Below are positions 8,573-12,648 of a stretch of DNA of 12,648 nt, one piece after another. The position numbers were made by a program, and so were the translations under genes. The notes beneath the pieces are model-generated. The model made no database searches, was not told where the DNA came from, and saw nothing but the letters and a program-made list of their open reading frames with translations. How positions within the stretch are numbered: position 1 is the stretch's first letter; every line of letters starts with the position of its first letter. Source of the stretch: Flavobacteriales bacterium UBA5081 (GTDB lineage Bacteria; Bacteroidota; Bacteroidia; Flavobacteriales_E; Vicingaceae); contig DIAJ01000020.1 of the NCBI GenBank assembly GCA_002415785.1, positions 1 through 12,648 of the forward strand. Direction: 5' to 3'.

Positions 8573-9769
8573 TTATTTCGGAAAAATCATTGCAAATTCA
8601 ATTTCTTCTTTCTCATCAAACTGCTCAGTTATTTCAAAAACGTGTTCGTATTGAGAAACCATTTGACAATAAATCGTAACGCGTTCATTAAAAGCAACCT
8701 CTTTGGCAAAGTTGTAATTCATTACAAAATCAAAAAGGTTGTGACTTCCTGCAAGAAAACTATTTTTCGCTTCTTCCAAATTGATTTGTACTTCTTCTTC
8801 AATTTGAGTCTCCAAATACTCATCAGAAATTTTGTCGGCAATAGGTTGCTTCAGTTTTATCCTTGATTTCAGGCGGTTAGCTATTTTTCTAATGCTTGTA
8901 AAGACCTCTTCATCAGTTTGTAAGTATTCAAGTGAAAGCTTGAGCGGATAATTTGGTTTAGGTTCAAAAGTTACGGAACTATTTATTGCCAAAGTTTGTT
9001 TAATGTCGGTAGTTGTTTCAAGAATGAACTGGTCTTTTAGGTATTTTATTTGTCGTAGTCTTTCAACTATACCGCTTTGTTGTTGAATTTGATTCAAAAA
9101 GTCAATGACCTGTCGTTCAATTTCAATTAGGTTGTGCATACATTTTTGTAATTGTAACTTTAACTGAACGATTATGCGGTTTAGTTCTTCATCCGTGGCG
9201 GTTTTAAAAAATGTAATGTCGTCTTCTGTAATCAGATGTTCAGTTTGCTCAATTAGTTTAATTACGTCCTTTCGTTTGTTGTCAAGGTTGATGAGTTTAG
9301 CTCTTTTATTCTTGTAGTTGGGCTCACTTTTGAAAGTATTGTCTATGTTTCGTTTTAAATCTACAACATTCCTGAGTGTAATAATGCCAATTTTCCTGAG
9401 CGTGTTTTTAATTATTCGTAGGTACTCATATTTTCTTTGTTCGTTTTGTTCATTGAAATAGTAATCAATGTTTTGATTCACCTTTTCAAGATTTTCGTTG
9501 ATGTATGAAGTGTTAATTTCTTCATTAGCTTCCAAAACTTGTTCAAAAAATTGTAAGTAGAGATCATCTATTTCTATATTATTCCCGTTTTGTCTAATAA
9601 CCGAACGGTCAATCAGATATTGAAGTTTGTTATCGTTATTCTCAACTAAATCAAGAGCGTATTCGTATTTGTAGTCTGTTGTTTTTCGCTTCTTAAACAT
9701 TTCTGTAAGAAGCTTCTCCTCTCGGTAAAGAGCAAACAATAGTTCTTTTATGTTTGAGAAATTATTCAT
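8573..9769 (-). CDS. jetA: JetA/MksF-like kleisin subunit
   Basis: A 398-residue helical protein and the first gene of the operon. Residues 1-75 look like a winged-helix domain, with IDRSVIRQNGNNIEIDD (53-69) as the wing. Residues 85-245 are long amphipathic helices, followed by a beta-containing segment (FEPKPNYPLKLSLEYL, 268-283). A C-terminal alpha/beta part (about 330-398) carries FDFVMNYNFAKEVAFNERVTIYCQM. This order matches kleisins of the MukF/MksF/JetA type, which join the two SMC heads. It is shorter than the roughly 480-residue JetA of type I systems and fits a more divergent subtype. The ATG at 9769 is immediately preceded by an in-frame TAA, so the start is well bounded. The leader is A-rich with no clear Shine-Dalgarno, as is usual in Bacteroidota. 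The kleisin identity is inferred mainly from gene order. Confidence 0.8.
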   Translation of the reverse strand: MNNFSNIKELLFALYREEKLLTEMFKKRKTTDYKYEYALDLVENNDNKLQYLIDRSVIRQNGNNIEIDDLYLQFFEQVLEANEEINTSYINENLEKVNQNIDYYFNEQNEQRKYEYLRIIKNTLRKIGIITLRNVVDLKRNIDNTFKSEPNYKNKRAKLINLDNKRKDVIKLIEQTEHLITEDDITFFKTATDEELNRIIVQLKLQLQKCMHNLIEIERQVIDFLNQIQQQSGIVERLRQIKYLKDQFILETTTDIKQTLAINSSVTFEPKPNYPLKLSLEYLQTDEEVFTSIRKIANRLKSRIKLKQPIADKISDEYLETQIEEEVQINLEEAKNSFLAGSHNLFDFVMNYNFAKEVAFNERVTIYCQMVSQYEHVFEITEQFDEKEEIEFAMIFPK

Positions 9770-9835
9770 TTACAGATTAGCTAAATTATGAATTGAGAAA
9801 TTAAATTCAGTGTTGCGTTGGCAAAAAGTGGCTCT

Positions 9836-9882
9836 TTTGGTTTTGCCGAAGGGTCGGCTTTGTGGGGTGGAGCAAAACCAAA
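9836..9882 (-). promoter_or_regulatory. stem-loop in the operon leader
   Basis: A perfect 11-bp inverted repeat, tttggttttgc (9836-9846) and gcaaaaccaaa (9872-9882), with a 25-nt loop. Within and beside it lies a second hairpin, gccga (9845-9849) and tcggc (9854-9858), with a 4-nt loop; the two share two bases and could be alternatives. It lies 67-113 bp upstream of the jetA-like start and would be in the 5' untranslated region if transcription starts further upstream. It could be an attenuator-like or protein-binding structure; no U-run follows on the coding strand. Confidence 0.35.
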
Positions 9883-9980
9883 TGTGCCATTTGTGTGGCT
9901 GGCTAAAATTGTTTTTAAAAAATGTGGGGCGGCAAAAAAAAATAAAAAACAAAGGGTCAATCAGCTTGTTGGGTTAAATG

Positions 9981-10064
9981 TTGTCTGTTTGTAATCTCGT
10001 TTCTATGTCTTTGGTCACCTGTCAAAATGGTTTACTTTTTTCTCATTATTAATTGTCTGTTTGT
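9981..10064. repeat. 12-bp direct repeat pair upstream of the condensin operon
   Basis: The sequence ttgtctgtttgt occurs exactly at 9981-9992 and 10053-10064, with starts 72 bp apart. Related tgtctg/ttgtc words recur between the copies and also beyond the operon's far end (around 159-235). The position upstream of jetA would suit an operator, but the words are simple enough for chance to remain possible. Confidence 0.4.
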
Positions 10065-10092
10065 CGTTGTGATATCGTCCGTTACACTTGCT

Positions 10093-10208
10093 GCCAACGC
10101 TCCGACTATGAAATGTAGCCGCAAGCAGTGTCGGTTAAATTTAGCTCTAAAGGTAAGAAAACCATTGCCAAACGTTGACTGCGGCTATATTTTATAGTTT
10201 TTGTTGGC
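10093..10208 (-). repeat. attC-like inverted-repeat element B
   Basis: A 116-bp element with nested stems. The outer box gccaac (10093-10098) pairs perfectly with gttggc (10203-10208). An inner 19-bp stem (10105-10123 with 10180-10198) is complementary at every position, allowing two G-T pairs. The spacers are unequal: 6 nt (10099-10104) and 4 nt (10199-10202). The loop of 56 nt holds a small tttag/ctaaa hairpin. On the minus strand the order is GCCAAC, 4 nt, stem, loop, stem, 6 nt, GTTGGC, the same polarity as element A. It begins 8 bp past the stop of the three-gene operon and precedes the leader of the six-gene operon. This is how an integron attC site separates cassettes. The conserved wobble pairs suggest selection for structure, not just sequence. 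It could alternatively be a dispersed palindromic repeat. Confidence 0.75.
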
Positions 10209-10216
10209 CACAGTTT

Positions 10217-10663
10217 TTATTTTTCTTCCTCATTGAAGTTCAAAAGACTGAACAATGCTTGTCCAATATCCTTTAGTGTGTCTAAGTAGTAAATGAATAT
10301 GCCAACTGTTAACGTATTTCTGGAAATAGTCAATGCGTTCTTACCAAGTTTAACTTCTAATAATTGACTGTTTGATAACAACAGTGCTATAAATGCTACT
10401 CCAATTAGAATCAGTTGAATATTCAAACTGCGTTTTAACTCTTTGCTTGTTTTGCTGAAATTTTGTCCTGTCCGCGAATTTATTTCATTTAGCTTACCTG
10501 CAATCAATGTGCTACTTGCGATATTAATGGCTAATAGAGTTGTAAGTAGGGAAATAAAGTCTTTTGCAAATTCGCTGATAAACGAACTTTCAATATAGTG
10601 GCCTAACAAGCTGAGGAGCAGCGCAAGCACTAGATAAGTTATGGATTTATAAATCTCAGCCAT
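10217..10663 (-). CDS. small four-TM membrane protein, third gene of the AbiC-type operon
   Basis: A 148-residue integral membrane protein. Four hydrophobic segments are readable: about 8-24, 38-57, 81-101 and 113-137. A polar, basic loop (57-80, with KLNEINSRTGQNFSKTSKELKRS) separates the second and third, and the C-terminus is acidic (NFNEEEK). The start overlaps the end of the preceding gene by 8 bp (ATGGCTGA), so the two are coupled. I do not recognise a named family. Size and topology, together with its soluble partner, recall two-component membrane defence systems such as lambda RexA-RexB (RexB is about 144 residues with four TM) and Kiwa (KwaA). I infer a membrane pore or sensor that responds to the soluble partner. 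The stop lies 8 bp from element B, leaving no room for a separate terminator. Confidence 0.82.
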   Translation of the reverse strand: MAEIYKSITYLVLALLLSLLGHYIESSFISEFAKDFISLLTTLLAINIASSTLIAGKLNEINSRTGQNFSKTSKELKRSLNIQLILIGVAFIALLLSNSQLLEVKLGKNALTISRNTLTVGIFIYYLDTLKDIGQALFSLLNFNEEEK

Positions 10664-11513
10664 TTTTCAATAAATCTTTCAAAGCTTGTACATAATCTTC
10701 GACTTCGGTATTCGGTAAATCTACTTCTAATTCGTCAAATTCTACGCTTTTGACCTTGTTAGCAGTTGTTTCCCAATGCCGATATCCTTTAACTTTAATC
10801 TTCGCGGGACCTGCGCCTTCGGAGGAAGCTTTAACAAGGTCTGAAAGTTCAGAATTATCCTCATCGAGGTTGTCCAAAACTTCATTTTTAGCCGCGTCAA
10901 ATTCAATTTTTGTTTTTTCGCTTTTTAGATTTCGACTGGCTTGTTTCAATTCTTCAGACAAGGTGTCATTTACACGAGGTAGATTAGGGTATTCAAATTC
11001 AAATCTTAGCTTTTCTATTTGTCCACTAAAGCGGTCGATTAGTTGCCAAAACTCTTTTTCTTCATATTTTGGGTTAATAGCGATTCTGAGGTTTAGCCGA
11101 TTTAGTTCTCTTTCTAATGTTCTTGTGAGCAGTTTGGCAACGGTAAAACTTGTTCCAAAAGAAGTCCTATCAGACTCAATTGCCATAATCTGAATCTCTG
11201 GTTTATTGTAAATAGCTATCAGGCAGCTTGGTTCGCTTTCAAATGTCTCTCGGTGAAACTCTTTCTCAATGCTGACGGTCTTTTTATTTGCTAATCTTAT
11301 AAGAATGAATTCTTTGTCAATGTGCTCAATTCTATAGTTCAACTTAAAACGTCTGTGATAGAACGAGACTTCAGCTTTAAACACTTCATGGAACAATTTA
11401 TTCTTGCGCTCCATTAACTGTTCACGTGTTAGATTTTCATCAAAAAGGCCAAGCTGAGGCCTAGATACAGGGCTTAATTGATACGTAAAAATGTCGAATT
11501 TATTTAAAGGCAT
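10656..11513 (-). CDS. soluble RexA/KwaB-like protein, second gene of the AbiC-type operon
   Basis: A 285-residue soluble protein of mixed alpha/beta type from the ATG at 11513. The frame can be extended 7 codons to a TTG at 11534, overlapping the upstream stop. The ATG is preferred because it lies 11 bp past that stop behind an A-rich leader. Recognisable stretches are FILIRLANKKTVSIEKEF (69-86), IAINPKYEEKEFWQLIDRF (144-162), LRFEFEYPNLPRVNDTL (169-185) and GAGPAKIKVKG (233-243). The pattern (a strand ending in a conserved INP, an FW helix, a strand ending in PN, then a late glycine-rich KIKVKG) has the general look of RexA, KwaB (DUF4868) and DUF4747 proteins, some of which bind DNA and signal to a membrane partner. 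That resemblance is from memory and weak. The gene ends inside the start of the four-TM protein, which supports a functional pair. Confidence 0.82.
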   Translation of the reverse strand: MPLNKFDIFTYQLSPVSRPQLGLFDENLTREQLMERKNKLFHEVFKAEVSFYHRRFKLNYRIEHIDKEFILIRLANKKTVSIEKEFHRETFESEPSCLIAIYNKPEIQIMAIESDRTSFGTSFTVAKLLTRTLERELNRLNLRIAINPKYEEKEFWQLIDRFSGQIEKLRFEFEYPNLPRVNDTLSEELKQASRNLKSEKTKIEFDAAKNEVLDNLDEDNSELSDLVKASSEGAGPAKIKVKGYRHWETTANKVKSVEFDELEVDLPNTEVEDYVQALKDLLKNG

Positions 11514-11524
11514 TTTTTTTAAGT

Positions 11525-12613
11525 TTAATTCCAATCTTCATATTCAAAAAGAGGGTCTTGAGACCTTCCTTTTTCAGTTAAGAAATCACGTTTGAACTCT
11601 TTACGTTCGTTCAGTTTTATTTCGGGTACTAACATGGCGTCATAGAGATTGTGAATCATTCTATAATCTGTGAAGAAATGATTTATTTCGTTTTCCCATT
11701 GGTGTCCAAACTTAGAAAGCCAATTGTAAAATAGCATTGCCTGCTCTTGGTTTGAAAGTTGAGATCTAAGTATGCGCAAATAACCTCTCTTGTCTTCGTA
11801 AGTTAATAGTCTATCAGATTGGTTTACAATAAACTTTACTGTTTGGAAAAGGTGTCGATAATAGTGTGCAAGTTGCGAAGAGTGTCCTTTAAAAAGATCA
11901 TATTCTAGATAGTATTTGTTACGAACTTTTGAATAATGGTGAATTACAGCGGTTACCCCGTGAAATTCATTATCTGAATGAGCTTTCTGTATTTTCTGAA
12001 GAACTTTAAAGTATTCATGTTTACTAACTAGTTCTTGATTTAAACCTAGAAAAAATACACCGTATGCTTCATTGACCAACTCTTTTTGACTTGCTTCAGG
12101 AAAGTGTTCTTTCGCAATAAAATAACATATCTCAAACTCACTTTTTAATAGGTCAAATAGGAACCTCCCACTAATCAATTGTTCACTATATACAGGACCT
12201 GTCGAGTCATACCTTGTTTTTGTAAGAACTATTCGAATTTCATTAACATTCTCCTTATGAAGTCTAAGCATTTCATAAAACTGGCTCTCAATTTTGTCCT
12301 TTTCAGCTTGTAGCTTTTGTTCATCTAATTCAAGACGAAATTGACTGTACTGAACACGGTTTGCTTTAAATTGAATAAAGAATGCCAAGAATGTCAAAAG
12401 TACCCCTGAAAGTGCAATAAATGGATTCATGATTCCACCTATCGTATCTCCTACTTGTCCTGAATTAGAAAAGTCTAAGTCCCAATTTGCTGGAAGAGTC
12501 AACAGCCAAGGAGAAAAGAATGAAAATCCAATAACTAATGCCGAGAGTATCAGGATCACCTTAGACATAATGTCAAGGTTTAGATTTTTTTCTATTTCTT
12601 CTTTCCTGTTCAT
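11525..12613 (-). CDS. PutAbiC-type phage abortive-infection membrane protein
   Basis: A 362-residue protein of the putative phage abortive infection family (PF16872 type). Two N-terminal TM segments (about 17-40 and 62-82) flank the family's FSNSGQVGDTIGGIMNPFIA stretch (48-67). A coiled-coil linker (88-112) leads to FYEMLRLHKENVNEI (112-126). The cytoplasmic domain carries FKGHSSQLAHYYRHLFQTVK (241-260) and YLRILRSQLSNQEQAMLFYN (278-297), both characteristic of the family. The catalytic or killing mechanism is not established for the family; the conserved His/Tyr/Arg residues in these two motifs are the likely functional core. It is full length and is the first gene of a three-gene unit; the next gene starts 11 bp after its stop. 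The ATG lies only 12 bp from element C, so any promoter must be inside or beyond that element. Confidence 0.92.
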   Translation of the reverse strand: MNRKEEIEKNLNLDIMSKVILILSALVIGFSFFSPWLLTLPANWDLDFSNSGQVGDTIGGIMNPFIALSGVLLTFLAFFIQFKANRVQYSQFRLELDEQKLQAEKDKIESQFYEMLRLHKENVNEIRIVLTKTRYDSTGPVYSEQLISGRFLFDLLKSEFEICYFIAKEHFPEASQKELVNEAYGVFFLGLNQELVSKHEYFKVLQKIQKAHSDNEFHGVTAVIHHYSKVRNKYYLEYDLFKGHSSQLAHYYRHLFQTVKFIVNQSDRLLTYEDKRGYLRILRSQLSNQEQAMLFYNWLSKFGHQWENEINHFFTDYRMIHNLYDAMLVPEIKLNERKEFKRDFLTEKGRSQDPLFEYEDWN

Positions 12614-12625
12614 TTTTTAATTGTG

Positions 12626-12648
12626 GCCAACGAATAGTGTAGAGTAAG
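12626..12648 (-). repeat. truncated attC-like element C (one end only)
   Basis: The window ends in gccaac (12626-12631), then gaatag and tgtagagtaag. This is the same start as element B (gccaac, 6-nt spacer, stem). It lies 12 bp upstream of the first gene of the three-gene operon, so in the coding direction GTTGGC would be the last box of the preceding cassette's element. Only one arm is visible, so pairing cannot be confirmed here. Confidence 0.45.

Larger units (their letters stand above)
9770..10092 (-). promoter_or_regulatory. gene-free leader of the six-gene operon, presumed promoter region
   Basis: These 323 bp separate element B from the first condensin gene and must hold the operon promoter if there is one. 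I searched the coding strand for the Bacteroidota -7 motif TAnnTTTG and found no exact match, so no promoter is placed. Structures present are a 12-bp direct repeat ttgtctgtttgt (9981-9992 and 10053-10064), the hairpin at 9836-9882, and a long A/T-rich run (9904-9950). A 60-codon reading frame upstream of and in frame with jetA (9770-9952) is low-complexity and ends in TAA directly before the jetA ATG, so it is not called. Confidence 0.45.

Noticed and set aside
9815..9822. gcgttggc, an exact reverse complement of gccaacgc at 10093-10100, as a possible further attC-like box
   Set aside because: There is no second inner stem around it; an isolated 8-bp match is not enough.
9770..9952. 60-codon minus-strand frame in the leader, in frame with jetA and separated from it by one TAA
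   Set aside because: Low-complexity Phe/Lys/Pro composition over A/T-rich and hairpin sequence. The frame relation to jetA is most simply chance, although a leader peptide cannot be excluded.
10750..11193. Plus-strand open frame of 147 codons opposite the RexA/KwaB-like gene
   Set aside because: Serine-rich shadow of the minus-strand gene, with no recognisable features.
11514..11534. TTG start at 11534 for the RexA/KwaB-like gene
   Set aside because: An ATG seven codons on (11513) follows an A-rich leader, avoids overlap with the preceding stop, and leads straight into the folded part.
1..12648. CRISPR arrays, tRNA or rRNA genes, transposases, integrase genes
   Set aside because: I looked for regularly spaced repeats, cloverleaf-like stretches and recombinase motifs and saw none; any integrase would have to lie outside the window.

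Overview
The window is AT-rich DNA with tightly overlapping genes, and the starts lack obvious Shine-Dalgarno sequences. Together with the protein families present, this suggests a member of the Bacteroidota. That is an inference from composition and style; there is no taxonomic marker gene. All nine convincing genes lie on the minus strand, so the window reads right to left.

Layout. (1) Positions 17-146 hold an imperfect inverted-repeat element (element A). (2) Positions 386-9769 hold a six-gene operon. In transcription order it encodes a helical kleisin-like protein (JetA/MksF/MukF-like), a small winged-helix-type protein (JetB/MksE-like), a 1233-residue SMC-like coiled-coil ATPase (JetC/MksB-like), and a Toprim protein (JetD/MksG-like). 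These are followed by a protein with a C-terminal phospholipase D-like domain and an all-helical protein of unknown function. The first four form a Wadjet / MksBEFG-type plasmid-defence condensin. The last two are fused to the operon by 1-bp and 28-bp overlaps and look like accessory or effector genes. (3) Positions 9770-10092 are the gene-free leader of that operon. (4) Positions 10093-10208 hold a second inverted-repeat element (B) with the same architecture as A. (5) Positions 10217-12613 hold a three-gene operon: a two-TM PutAbiC-type abortive-infection protein, a soluble protein of RexA/KwaB-like character, and a 148-residue membrane protein with about four TM segments. (6) Positions 12626-12648 hold the start of a third element (C), cut by the window end.

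Most notable is the overall arrangement. Elements A and B each have a 6-bp outer box (GCCAAC/GTTGGC or GTTAGC), an asymmetric unpaired spacer (3-4 nt on one side, 6 nt on the other), an inner stem of 15-19 bp and a large loop. The asymmetry has the same polarity in both. Read on the coding strand, each operon is followed by one such element, which is the organisation of integron cassettes (ORFs then attC). The window therefore looks like two successive, co-oriented defence cassettes, one of about 10 kb and one of about 2.5 kb. No integrase is visible, and the outer boxes are not exact matches to the classical attC consensus, so the integron reading is a hypothesis.

Functionally, cassette 1 should recognise and cleave invading plasmid DNA (SMC loop extrusion plus Toprim nuclease), with an added PLD-like component. 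Cassette 2 looks like a membrane-linked anti-phage or abortive-infection system.
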